This document shows, piece after piece, positions 17,001-24,925 of a stretch of 64,000 nucleotides of DNA (positions are counted from its first letter, which is position 1; each line of letters begins with the position of its first letter). A program made the translations under genes and the position numbers. The notes under the pieces were generated by a model that did no database searches, had not been told where the DNA came from, and saw nothing but the letters and a program-made list of their open reading frames with translations. The stretch spans positions 124,001-188,000 of the forward strand of contig QULP01000006.1 of the NCBI GenBank assembly GCA_003481745.1, written 5' to 3'. Origin of the DNA: Firmicutes bacterium OM04-13BH. GTDB lineage: Bacteria > Bacillota > Clostridia > Lachnospirales > Lachnospiraceae.

Positions 17001-18798
17001 TTGTATTAGCAGTTCCGGGAATTGCTGAACCCGTGGATTTCTGACCTGTAATACAGGTATTTTTTCCTGTTGTAATTGGATAGCCATCTGTGCCTAACAC
17101 ATTTTTTAAAAGACCTTTTTTAATACTTCCTGACTGATTATTATTATTCTGCCAGTTTCCATTATTCCACGTTCCGGCACAATAGCCTCCTCCTAAATCT
17201 ATCCAGGTACTACTATCCAAAGCTTTTATCTTATATTTGTTAGAATCCTTACCTTCCATATCAATCATTCGCATTGTAATACCCGCTTGAGTATGGCTGA
17301 CTGTTTCAACTTTATCCAACCCGGATTCTTCATCGTAAGCATACCAGGCTAACACGTAATTAGAAAAACTATCTGTTATAAATTCTGCCTTTGTAACTTT
17401 TGTTTCACTTGTTGTCTGTATGCTTGCTTCTTTCTTTTCATCAGCCACCATATCGACAACCTGTTTTACTGCTCCATTCTTATCTTCTTCAAGATGAATA
17501 ACTGTAACATCAAGGTCTGATTTTTCTGTATCAACATCTTCCGGTGATACTCCTTTTTTATACTCCATCGTAACCTTGACATTTCCATCCGGCTCAATTT
17601 TATTTCCATCTTTATCTGTGAGTGTAATGTCATAAGCCAAAAATCCTGCTATAGAGTACTCTTCGTCTTCTGCTTTCTGATGTAATTTTTCCTCTACCTC
17701 AGTATATTCTGTCGTATCTTTTTGAACCGATGTCACACTTAAGGTTGTTCCTTCCGGAATTGCACCTTCTTTTTCCTCAGTAATACTAATTGTTACCTCT
17801 TCATCTTCGTATGTAAGTATAGGTTTGGTTTCTTTTATTTCAGTTTCAGCTTTTGCTTTCTCTTCTGTTTTTGTCTCTTCTTTTACTTCCTCTTTAATTT
17901 CTTCTTTCGGTTCTTCAACTATCCTTTCTTCTGCCTCAGCCGTTTCTTTTACATAACATCCATAAACTCCGGACTTTTCAGCTTTTAATATTACCTTATT
18001 AACTGCATTTTTTTCCTGATTCAAGCTAACATCGGAATAGATATATTCATCAATATTATCTATACTCTTTCCTTCTGCTTTCAGTGCTTCTTCTAAGTCC
18101 GTTTTTGATGTTATATTTAAAATTTCATCGGATTCTCTTTTATTTTCTTCGGTTGCTTTGTCCAGATAGAAAACATTTATTTGTTTCGTATCTACTGTCT
18201 GAATATTGGCATTGTTTTCTTCAATTGTAATGGTAACCGGTTTGTTTGGATTCTGATTTTCACCGTTTACTTTAAAATTAATTTCATAGAACTGATAATT
18301 TCCAAGCTTTTCTGTTTCTGGAATATTTTTTCCGATTAACGCTTTTACATGTTCCTGAGTTTCGGCATCCAGTTCTTTTACCTCCATCACAATGTCTGAG
18401 GTAAGTGTTTCAAATGCACCTTCCGGAAGATTTGCAATAACGCTTGTAAGTACGTTTCCGTTTTCATCCTGAACTTCATGTCTGATTTCAGTTGCTTCAG
18501 ACTGTACACCTTCTTTAGAAACAGTTTCTTCAGAAATGGTCTCTTCTGCAACTGTTTCTTTTTTCACTTCCGGTATTGTTTCTTTCGATGTACTTAGCTC
18601 TTCGTTAATTCCTTCTGCCTGCGTCTCTCCCGTTGTCGTTGTTTCTGTACTTTGTGTTTCAGGTTCCTGACTTGCCATGGATTCAGAAGAGGTTTCACCT
18701 ATCAGACCACCCTCTGCCATAGTAGACATGCTGGTTGTCAGCATCAGAACCATGCAAAGCACAAACGCCAGAATTTTTTTACTTTTCTCACTTTTCAT
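14032..18798 (-). CDS. Giant sortase-anchored pilus tip adhesin with fibro-slime domain
   Basis: 1588-aa secreted protein. Signal peptide, Thr/Glu-rich region (25-120), several beta and Glu/Lys-rich segments to about 490, then a fibro-slime/PA14-like domain around 560-900 with the hallmark FNGDDDLWIYIDDVLVLDIGG. This is followed by several Cna-B-type domains (KRFNGLTKEQI..., E-box YYLEETKAPTGYLPL near 1500), LPSTGG, hydrophobic helix and NKSKEVLNK tail. The layout matches pilus tip adhesins. It precedes the backbone pilin in the operon, as is common. The fibro-slime region is the likely ligand-binding part; the ligand is unknown. Confidence 0.9.
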   Translation of the reverse strand: MKSEKSKKILAFVLCMVLMLTTSMSTMAEGGLIGETSSESMASQEPETQSTETTTTGETQAEGINEELSTSKETIPEVKKETVAEETISEETVSKEGVQSEATEIRHEVQDENGNVLTSVIANLPEGAFETLTSDIVMEVKELDAETQEHVKALIGKNIPETEKLGNYQFYEINFKVNGENQNPNKPVTITIEENNANIQTVDTKQINVFYLDKATEENKRESDEILNITSKTDLEEALKAEGKSIDNIDEYIYSDVSLNQEKNAVNKVILKAEKSGVYGCYVKETAEAEERIVEEPKEEIKEEVKEETKTEEKAKAETEIKETKPILTYEDEEVTISITEEKEGAIPEGTTLSVTSVQKDTTEYTEVEEKLHQKAEDEEYSIAGFLAYDITLTDKDGNKIEPDGNVKVTMEYKKGVSPEDVDTEKSDLDVTVIHLEEDKNGAVKQVVDMVADEKKEASIQTTSETKVTKAEFITDSFSNYVLAWYAYDEESGLDKVETVSHTQAGITMRMIDMEGKDSNKYKIKALDSSTWIDLGGGYCAGTWNNGNWQNNNNQSGSIKKGLLKNVLGTDGYPITTGKNTCITGQKSTGSAIPGTANTSLASLFSGGTEVDHLFRKDIYNSTGYYEYSSFQNYAYLGNNTNFTVYDALGTPSNENQYYYKRGNFMPYNTINNQNVSTNKNEYDENGSVLSDSDSAKGKTLYKTNGNNYYFGMYMGASFLQPKDGKVASKQVSGQKDPMIYEFNGDDDLWIYIDDVLVLDIGGVHDAHSGSINFNTGEVSWYDCIKGGTPKKYKTTIKKLFKDAKKLPNGNKWTSKTSDKEIEACFDGDTLKDYTLHSFKMFYMERGAGASNLHMKFNLQVIPEGQVEVRKELENTDKEKYSNVKFAFQVYAQKIKSTDPKGNETYYDDEYELLDSATYKDSTEKVKFQDVTFNDTTYKKVFYLKPDESAIFSGLKANRKYYVIEVGVNAQQYDKVIINGVEYKAFDENAQLSGTISDVKTDKKTVEARPTVVCVNNCSAYNSRELRITKQMRDGQVTNDTFSFKIQLSNNEANQTLVPYTKGDYYLKDGEGNYYYYKDGELESNGSKSVVCGQTDANGIVTGIPAGYTVIVTQILSETSFLVEEVNLDKTRYLEPEKSVSNCEKSDIKTADEDVEEQRVADGKIELKKDAQVTIANKIKELDEPDAPFIEVTKRFNGLTKEQIRELAEANPAYQITVTNGSDTRTLTMDADKLDENLTGKDTTWAYTWKLENCSTGTYRVVEANYKKDGYQVSPAINGSNGDSADVTVKQATIEYTSTTKATTCSSQDYQVGEVNLIVAKLTQNEGYFVWTRQPASIKARMAIVDLISSKDGMKFSPKAVLEKCYFFSGVDKISSTLTFRDGEITYDGENIMHFDKSKQWAMFATGTYTVTDGQDAEVELTNTYQEETADLDLMKVSENNTDLKLDGAEFQLYKKNGNAYQKLGDVLTVKNGANEIELKGLEPGEYYLEETKAPTGYLPLGNKIYFKQEKGEVILTDMAGNPLTQEPDMWFLTTDERNVLTIKNQVVYELPSTGGSGIYRYTIGGALLMMAAALILYRNKSKEVLNK

Positions 18799-18988
18799 GG
18801 CTTCCTCCTTCTACTATCTCATCCTCGTCTTCAGTTACTGCACCATCTATTAACTTCAATAATTCTAAGGCACTGCGAAAATATTGTTCCTGTTTTGTTT
18901 CTGCCCATAATACACTTCCCTGCCAGGTTGCATTCTGACATTCATTAATCTTTACGATAAATGTTTTTGTCTGTTTTTTCTTAGCCAC
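18788..18988 (-). CDS. Small NATWQG-motif protein, short form
   Basis: 66-aa cytoplasmic protein, unrecognised by name. Core: FIVKINECQNATWQGSVLWAE...FRSALELLKLID, which is also the C-terminal module of the 152-aa protein nearby. It has no signal peptide. GTG start at 18988 with AGGAGG upstream. Its 3' end overlaps the start of the giant adhesin by 11 nt, so the two are translationally coupled, and it is the first gene after the pilus promoter. I infer a regulatory or adaptor role linked to pilus expression, but nothing in the sequence shows a mechanism. Confidence 0.65.
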   Translation of the reverse strand: MAKKKQTKTFIVKINECQNATWQGSVLWAETKQEQYFRSALELLKLIDGAVTEDEDEIVEGGSHEK

Positions 18989-19056
18989 AATATCTTCGCC
19001 TCCTTTCTTTTCTCAAATTAAATCATTAAATATTCTATACTTTTTACTATGTGGTT

Positions 19057-19079
19057 ATTATAGCGTATTGCCCATTACA
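19057..19079 (-). promoter_or_regulatory. Probable activator-dependent promoter of the pilus operon
   Basis: Minus strand -10 TATAAT (19057-19062) at the expected place about 70 nt upstream of the first gene, but the -35 position holds only T-rich sequence (GCTTTT). A good -10 with a poor -35 fits a promoter that needs an activator, such as the BTAD regulator encoded upstream. Confidence 0.4.
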
Positions 19080-19118
19080 AAAAGCATTACACCTTATTTT
19101 TTTATTAAATTTTGTCAT

Positions 19119-19157
19119 AAAAAAACATTACCATACATCTGCTGGTAATGTTTTTTT
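19119..19157 (-). terminator. Intrinsic terminator separating regulator genes from pilus genes
   Basis: Perfect stem AACATTACC/GGTAATGTT with seven or more Ts on either strand. It closes the BTAD plus 152-aa unit, so the pilus genes need their own promoter. Confidence 0.85.
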
Positions 19158-19167
19158 CTTTCGTACC

Positions 19168-19626
19168 TTAAATATTTGAAGTATTATTGATAATTTTAAC
19201 TAAATCCAGTGCACTGGAAAACTCATAACTTTCTTCTGATTCCATTAAAACAATTTCGCCCTGCCAGGTTGCATTCTGTCGATACTGAACGCACACCAGA
19301 AACGTTCCCTTTGTGCCTTTTTGTTCTAATACAATTTTAGGTTCAACAACTTTAGGAATTGTTTCTCTTTGCTGTGGAGCTTTTTCTTCCAAAAAAGACC
19401 TGCTCTTTGTTGACGCTTCCGGAAAATGAAGTTTATCATACAATTTTTCCATTTCATCCAAAAGCTCAACGACATTTTTAAAATTCGTCGCCTCTTTTTT
19501 ATAACAATGATAAAGACGTCCTTTCATTTCTTCCTGCGCAATTTCATCTACACATATATTTACAAGATTAGGTGCCGCCTTTATTCGTCCTATATTTTGT
19601 CCGCTTCTCATATTTTCATACACCAC
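19168..19626 (-). CDS. NATWQG-motif protein, long form
   Basis: 152-aa cytoplasmic protein, unrecognised by name. The N-terminal about 95 residues are mostly helical (VVELLDEMEKLYDKLHFPEA); the C-terminal about 50 residues repeat the module of the 66-aa protein: VQYRQNATWQGEIVLMESEE..EFSSALDLVKII. It follows the BTAD regulator by 18 nt and shares its terminator. GTG start, after AAGGGGTAAAGGT. The paired presence of long and short forms around the regulator suggests one functional unit controlling the pili. Confidence 0.65.
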   Translation of the reverse strand: MVYENMRSGQNIGRIKAAPNLVNICVDEIAQEEMKGRLYHCYKKEATNFKNVVELLDEMEKLYDKLHFPEASTKSRSFLEEKAPQQRETIPKVVEPKIVLEQKGTKGTFLVCVQYRQNATWQGEIVLMESEESYEFSSALDLVKIINNTSNI

Positions 19627-19644
19627 ACCTTTACCCCTTAACCT

Positions 19645-20886
19645 TCAAAGGTCATCTTGCCCGTTGAAGGTAATCTTTGATTTTTTCTGTTCAACATCCA
19701 CAATAGATGATACATAATATTCTAAGTACTGTGCCCATGTTTTATGCTCACGGCTGAAATATTTTGTAATTCTATCATAAATCTGAGGACAATTTTCCTG
19801 TTTCGTCCCTACCAGTAAAATCAAAAACTGATTCGGACTGTATCTGGTATAAGAGTCGCCTTTACGCAGCGAACATTTAATTGTATGATTTAACTCTTCA
19901 GATAACACCTTTAAACGCTCTTTATTTTCTAATGGGCGTCCTTTTCCGTCTGTTATCGTTACCAACATCAAATAAACAGACTGACCATTTCTTTCGATAA
20001 TACGGGTCACCAGACGATAGGTATCACGGAAACTTGGCAGACTACAGTAATACGCACCTTTTTCTTCATATTTCTCTTTTAAACCGCCACGAATATCTTT
20101 CAATACCTGCGGTTTGTAACTGACCCGTTCGCTCATTTCTTTAAACTGCTCCATCATTTTTTCAGATGGACTGATACCCAATTCTGCAAAGAAAAATTTT
20201 GCCGTATCTTCGTAAATCTGAATGGCTTCTTTATATCGATTCATAGCAACCAGCGCTTCCATCATCACAGACTGCCATTCATCAAATGGATAAATTTCAG
20301 ACGCTGATTTAGAAAGTTCCAACACACTTTGGTACTCTTTTTGCACCTTTTTATAATCACATACTTCTTTCAGTGCTTTTTCATAAACTTTTTTATATTC
20401 TACACTTTCAAGCAGTGCCCAGTCCTCTCCCGAAAGTTCCGGAAGAAATTCTCCTTTATAAATCCGGCAGGCTTTTGTCAGCAGTTCCATCTTTGTCCGG
20501 ATATCCTCTGTCTCTTCTGACTCTTCAATGAGCTTTTTTAATTCCAAAGCATCCACTTCAACTTCCATCGGACTGTTCCACTTATAGACTCCTTTTTTAA
20601 TTTGTATGTAATCATACTCAGGCAGTCCTGCATCTACAAGCATTTTTTTCAGTCTGTGTGAAGTTACCCTTAAATTGTTTGCCATATCTGCCAGTTCATC
20701 TCTGCTATAAAGATAATCAAGCAGACGAGTTCTTTGAATTCCTGTTTCTTTTGTATACAATAGTATCTGAAACAGCTGCAATGCTTTCGTTGACGTTGTT
20801 CTCTTAAATGCAATGTCTTTTTCTCCCCAGTTCACGGAAAAACGCCCTAACATCCTCACTTTTAAAACCGGTAATTCCTTACTCAT
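19645..20886 (-). CDS. BTAD-domain transcriptional regulator with degenerate GGDEF-like tail
   Basis: 413-aa regulator. Residues 8-105 form an OmpR-type winged helix (LKVRMLGRFSVNWGEKDIAF ... LRVTSHRLKKMLVD), followed by the all-helical BTAD (bacterial transcriptional activation) domain with TPR-like repeats to about 270. The C-terminal about 110 residues look like a diverged GGDEF fold: RKGDSYTRYSPNQFLILLVG sits where GGDEF would be, without catalytic residues. The start is probably ATG 20886; ATG 20892 is too close to AAGGGG. Gene order (regulator, NATWQG protein, terminator, pilus genes) suggests it activates the pilus operon. Confidence 0.85.
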   Translation of the reverse strand: MSKELPVLKVRMLGRFSVNWGEKDIAFKRTTSTKALQLFQILLYTKETGIQRTRLLDYLYSRDELADMANNLRVTSHRLKKMLVDAGLPEYDYIQIKKGVYKWNSPMEVEVDALELKKLIEESEETEDIRTKMELLTKACRIYKGEFLPELSGEDWALLESVEYKKVYEKALKEVCDYKKVQKEYQSVLELSKSASEIYPFDEWQSVMMEALVAMNRYKEAIQIYEDTAKFFFAELGISPSEKMMEQFKEMSERVSYKPQVLKDIRGGLKEKYEEKGAYYCSLPSFRDTYRLVTRIIERNGQSVYLMLVTITDGKGRPLENKERLKVLSEELNHTIKCSLRKGDSYTRYSPNQFLILLVGTKQENCPQIYDRITKYFSREHKTWAQYLEYYVSSIVDVEQKKSKITFNGQDDL

Positions 20887-21391
20887 CCTCATACACCCCT
20901 TTTCATAGGATTTCTCCCTGTTTGTCAAATTACAGCCACTCCCTAATGCCGTACTTTTGCAGCCATATCTTAAATACAAAATATAGTTACTAAACTAAGC
21001 GAGTATTCGCACTTCCCTTTCCTGCTTACTTGCTTTCGTTAATCTCTTTATACTTAAGATATCCTAGCTTAATTCTAACTTTTTGCCATTCTTTTGTCAA
21101 CAAAATAGATTGTCAGATTCTGTCGAAATTGGAACAAAAAATCTTACTCTGAGTTTTTTTCTTAATTGTAAACTATAAATGAGCAAGTTCGTGATTTTGC
21201 ATTTCTCATCATTTTTTGACCACAAATTTACGACATTTACGACAAATCTGACACCACTTTACAATACCAGACAACAAAGACGCAACCCACATTTCTGTGA
21301 CTTACGCCTTTCTCTACTCATATTTTCATCATCCAGACTTTTAACTCTGCTTCTGATAATTTACTGATGGCAACAGTTCTTGCAGATGGCA
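20887..21391. other. Intergenic region with one copy of the 27-bp repeat
   Basis: 505 nt without a convincing gene. It contains the presumed promoter of the BTAD regulator (minus strand) and the first copy of a 27-bp repeat (21172-21198). No terminator for the sensor kinase gene was found; the kinase ends 194 nt from the repeat copy. Confidence 0.5.
21172..21198 (+). repeat. 27-bp direct repeat, copy 1
   Basis: Starts ACTATAAATGAGCAAG and ends TCGTGATTTT. It is identical to the copy at 24737-24763 and in the same orientation. The bases on either side differ between the copies. Confidence 0.85.
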
Positions 21392-24300
21392 TTACTTTCC
21401 ACAGCACTCCACAATGGCTTTTTCCACATTTTCTATCTGAAATGGTTTTGCCAGATGTGCGGTCATGCCGGCTGCGAGACATTTTTTTGCATCTTCCTCA
21501 AATGCATTTGCTGTCATTGCAATGATCGGAATTGTTTTTGCATCTGCCCTCTCCATAGCACGAATCGCCTTTGTTGCTGCAATACCATCCATAACAGGCA
21601 TCATGACATCCATCAATATGGCATCAAAAGTTCCCGGAGGATTATTTTCGAAGCACTCCACTGCCTGTCTGCCATTTTTTGCAACTGTAACCTTCGCACC
21701 GTCATCTGTCAGCAGCATTTCTACGATTTCTGCATTAAGATCATTATCCTCGGCTACCAGCAGATGCAGTCCACAAATATCATATTTCTCTACAATTTTC
21801 TCATCCTTTTTCTGTTTCTCTGCAATCTCAAAGGGAATGGTAACGACAAACACAGACCCAACTTTCTCCTGACTTGTCACTTCAATACTTCCATTCATCT
21901 GCTCAATCAATCCCTTAGTGATCGCCATCCCCAGACCGGTTCCCTGGTAAACACTACGGGCATCTGTTTTCTCCTGTGAGAACGGATCAAAAATGCGGCT
22001 CAGGAATTCTGCACTCATCCCTATACCTGTATCAGAAATCGTCCATCTGTATGTACAAATCCCATCATGTACATCTGCCGCCTCCATTACCGTAGTAATC
22101 TTTCCTCCCGGCCGGTTATACTTAATACAGTTTCCATAGATGTTCAGAAAAATCTGGCGAAGATGCAGTGAGCTTCCATAGACATAAGGATAGGGAATAT
22201 CCTCCTTATTTTTCTCATAAATCCACTGAATATTCTCATCTGCTGCCTTGTGAGTAATAATGCTCTCAATCTCATAGACCAGATCTTTGAGACAGATATA
22301 TTCATGAGTCAGAACAATATGACCTTCCTCTATTTTACTCATCTGCAGAACATCATTGATAAGGGAAAGCAAATAATCTGCTGCTATCTTCATCTTTTTA
22401 TGATTTTCCTGTATCAGTGCCTTATCCTCAAAATGGTTCTCATCAATCTTTAACAGACCAATAATACCATTCAAAGGTGTCCTGATATCATGGCTCATAC
22501 GACTGAGGAAATTCGTTTTTGCCCTGCTCTCGGCACGCATCTCATTGAATGCAGCCTGAAGGCGCGCCTGTTCCTGTTCATCACGTTCATGTCTCTGTGT
22601 GGTATCCTGCAGCAGAATGATCGCATAGATCATAGGGATCTCAGCAAGGATTTCTGTATCAAACACTACCATACTGGTCATAAGCACTGTTTTCTGTACC
22701 CATCGGATACTTCCATCGTCTTCGCAGACACAATATTCTACAGATATATGTGTTTCTCCGTTCTCAAACCTCTTACGAAGCTTTTCACAATTATCTGTCA
22801 TGCAGTAACCGGCAATTGTTTCCTGAGTGACTTTTTTCTCATATTCCCAGCAGTAATCCTGATAAGAGTGCGGAAGCGAATAATCCATAAAAAGTTCCCG
22901 GCTCTTCTGCTCTTTTCCATTCAGTACGATCCTTCTTTCCAGAACATCCTTTGTCAGATTTACTGTATAGATCACATCTGACAATTCCAGAAGCGCATCC
23001 ACATAGCTGTCATTTTCCAAGATAGACTGTTTCAACTGTTCATAATAAAGCTGCAACTGCTCTTTTGCACCTGTCTGACCTTCAGAAGTCTTTCGGATAG
23101 TTTCAAATGCCAGGAGAAAATGATGCAGCTTTTTATCCTCATCCCAGTCCACCGGAATCAACGTCAGACGATTATATGCCCCCTGTTTTCCGGTATTATA
23201 CTCATATTCCAGCACATCTTCCTTCGTATGCATCTTCCTTTGAAGCTCAGAAATCTGCAGCCCTTCGCAGATATCTACCTGACAGGAACTTTCAACATGT
23301 TCCTCTATGATCTGTTCCACTGCTCCGGAATATGCACCGTCAGAAGCCAGGAAAAAATTCTCGCTGGAACGAATCGCCCGATAGGTATCCATCCTGGCAT
23401 CACAGTACAGGCAGTCTGAGAAGTTACTGCCATGCTGATTAAGCAGCTTTAACAGCTGATATCCCTGATTTCTTTCTGCTGTAGCCTCTTCTCGTTTCAC
23501 ATGATTTTTATTGATATACATGTTTTTGTCTGCGCAGTTAAACAGTTCTCTCATTGTACTTCCGGGAAAATCACCGGCCAATGCAAATCCCACCGCATAA
23601 CTTAAGGGTGTATCCGGATACACTCTGGATTCCTCTGTCATATCTCTGCGCACCTTTTCAAGACACTGTGTCATTTGTTCCCTGTCCAATCCATGGGTAA
23701 CTGCAAGAAATTCATCTCCACCTGCTCTTCCCACAAACTGCTCAGCCGGCATGGAATCTCGCAGACAGATAGCAAATCTACGGATATAGGCATCACCGGC
23801 TTCATGTCCTCTGCTGTCATTAATACGCCGGAGATTATTAAGATCAAAACTGCATACACCGATATCTGCATCCGGTTCTTCCTCATTCAGCAATTCTTCA
23901 CATTTATTTTTGTTCGGAAGTCCCGTCGCATCATCCAGATATACCTTTCGCTGCAGCAAACGGTTCATTGCAGCATATTGTATTGCTTTGATAAACTCAT
24001 ATCCGATCAATAGCATCAATACAACAATATCTGCCGTGATATATTTTTCAAGCAATGATAAGGATGTGGCTTTTTTCTGCGAATATTTTTCGGCCAGACC
24101 TGTTGCTTCATCACAGATTACAAAGAAGTCCTCACTTCTGGATATAATATCTGTTTTTTCATATCCTTCAGACCGCCCCAAACAGATTTCGTTATACAGG
24201 TCAGAAAAGCCTTCGTCCAGTTCCTGCATTTTATTCTGAAAATCCTTATCATTCAAATATACCAGATTCAGTTTGGTATTTCCATCGCGCAGACCACCAA

Positions 24301-24538
24301 TGAAAGACCTTACCTCCTGGATCATTGCATCGTCCTGTTCCCCGGCAACCTCCAGCTTGATGATCCTCTGTGTCTCTCCACGAACTAAACCAGTATAATT
24401 TACAATACGGGCCGTTCCCTGAATATCAGAAACAATTCTCATCATTATAATAATAAGGATAGCCAGAATAACTGCCAGAACACCAATACTGACCTGAATA
24501 ATAGTGGATTTCTTTTTCTTATTCTTTACTTCAGACAT
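21392..24538 (-). CDS. Membrane hybrid histidine kinase containing a GGDEF domain
   Basis: 1048-aa signalling protein. Two transmembrane helices (about 12-32 and 160-180) bracket an extracytoplasmic sensor of about 130 residues. Then come a GGDEF domain (200-350) with intact AGGDEFLAV, a linker and PAS-like region (400-650), HisKA with SRMSHDIRTPLNG, HATPase_c with DTGIGMS and GTGLGM, and a C-terminal receiver with the phospho-acceptor in DAILMDVMMPVMDG. No separate response regulator or output gene is nearby. ATG 24538 follows GGGAGGAGC and overlaps the end of a truncated PAP2 frame. The gene sits between two 27-bp direct repeats and looks richer in G+C than its neighbours, both pointing to acquisition. 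Confidence 0.9.
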   Translation of the reverse strand: MSEVKNKKKKSTIIQVSIGVLAVILAILIIIMMRIVSDIQGTARIVNYTGLVRGETQRIIKLEVAGEQDDAMIQEVRSFIGGLRDGNTKLNLVYLNDKDFQNKMQELDEGFSDLYNEICLGRSEGYEKTDIISRSEDFFVICDEATGLAEKYSQKKATSLSLLEKYITADIVVLMLLIGYEFIKAIQYAAMNRLLQRKVYLDDATGLPNKNKCEELLNEEEPDADIGVCSFDLNNLRRINDSRGHEAGDAYIRRFAICLRDSMPAEQFVGRAGGDEFLAVTHGLDREQMTQCLEKVRRDMTEESRVYPDTPLSYAVGFALAGDFPGSTMRELFNCADKNMYINKNHVKREEATAERNQGYQLLKLLNQHGSNFSDCLYCDARMDTYRAIRSSENFFLASDGAYSGAVEQIIEEHVESSCQVDICEGLQISELQRKMHTKEDVLEYEYNTGKQGAYNRLTLIPVDWDEDKKLHHFLLAFETIRKTSEGQTGAKEQLQLYYEQLKQSILENDSYVDALLELSDVIYTVNLTKDVLERRIVLNGKEQKSRELFMDYSLPHSYQDYCWEYEKKVTQETIAGYCMTDNCEKLRKRFENGETHISVEYCVCEDDGSIRWVQKTVLMTSMVVFDTEILAEIPMIYAIILLQDTTQRHERDEQEQARLQAAFNEMRAESRAKTNFLSRMSHDIRTPLNGIIGLLKIDENHFEDKALIQENHKKMKIAADYLLSLINDVLQMSKIEEGHIVLTHEYICLKDLVYEIESIITHKAADENIQWIYEKNKEDIPYPYVYGSSLHLRQIFLNIYGNCIKYNRPGGKITTVMEAADVHDGICTYRWTISDTGIGMSAEFLSRIFDPFSQEKTDARSVYQGTGLGMAITKGLIEQMNGSIEVTSQEKVGSVFVVTIPFEIAEKQKKDEKIVEKYDICGLHLLVAEDNDLNAEIVEMLLTDDGAKVTVAKNGRQAVECFENNPPGTFDAILMDVMMPVMDGIAATKAIRAMERADAKTIPIIAMTANAFEEDAKKCLAAGMTAHLAKPFQIENVEKAIVECCGK

Positions 24539-24687
24539 GCTCCTCCCCCTTCTTGTTCTATTCTGTAAAAAATGACCTGAATGAACCGATATCCCAGATA
24601 TCCTGATATAGCGCCTGCCAGAGCTCCGCCAAGAACATCTGTGGGATAATGCACATATCTTTTCTCCCATTTTTTCAGCATATGCAT
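24526..24687 (-). pseudogene. Truncated PAP2-type phosphatase, C-terminal end only
   Basis: A 53-codon frame with its own AGGAGA-like site encodes KRYVHYPTDVLGGALAGAI, the last conserved motif of PAP2 (type 2 phosphatidic acid) phosphatases with the His and Asp, followed by a membrane segment (YLGYRFIQVIFY). The first two PAP2 motifs and most of the protein are missing; an in-frame stop lies before the ATG. It overlaps the kinase start by 13 nt. A remnant carried along with the kinase, probably cut by the event that placed the repeat at 24737. Confidence 0.7.
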
Positions 24688-24736
24688 TATTTTACCCTAC
24701 TTTCTCCTGTATGCCTACTCAAATTTTAATGTATTT

Positions 24737-24763
24737 ACTATAAATGAGCAAGTTCGTGATTTT
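24737..24763 (+). repeat. 27-bp direct repeat, copy 2
   Basis: Same 27 bases and orientation as 21172-21198. The 3.5 kb between the copies holds the hybrid kinase gene and the PAP2 remnant. Confidence 0.85.
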
Positions 24764-24870
24764 ACATAAAAAGAAAGACACCTTAAATCGTTCATGTTGT
24801 ATAATGAAAGTGACGAAACACACATTGCAACATTCACGAAAGAAGGTGCCTCTCGCAAATTCTTAAAATA
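24764..24870. mobile_element. Possible insertion-sequence end or remnant
   Basis: Next to repeat copy 2 lies a stretch with loosely inverted AAAGACACCTT and AAGGTGCCTCT segments (24769-24783 and 24841-24854), a TTGTATAATG promoter-like box and an AGAAGG site followed by no open frame. This resembles the promoter and start region of a transposase gene whose body is gone. No transposase motif remains, so this is tentative. Confidence 0.3.
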
Positions 24871-24879
24871 TAAAACAAA

Positions 24880-24925
24880 AAATACACCCCTGTCTTACCC
24901 TTAAACAGGAGCGTATTCTACATTT
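24880..24925 (-). terminator. Intrinsic terminator of the ABC exporter operon
   Basis: Minus strand ATACGCTCCTGT and ACAGGGGTGTAT arms, then TTTTTTG, directly after the lipoprotein stop codon. Confidence 0.8.

Noticed and set aside
21465..21872. 135-codon plus-strand frame antisense to the kinase receiver domain
   Set aside because: Composition follows from the strongly conserved gene on the other strand; no ribosome site.
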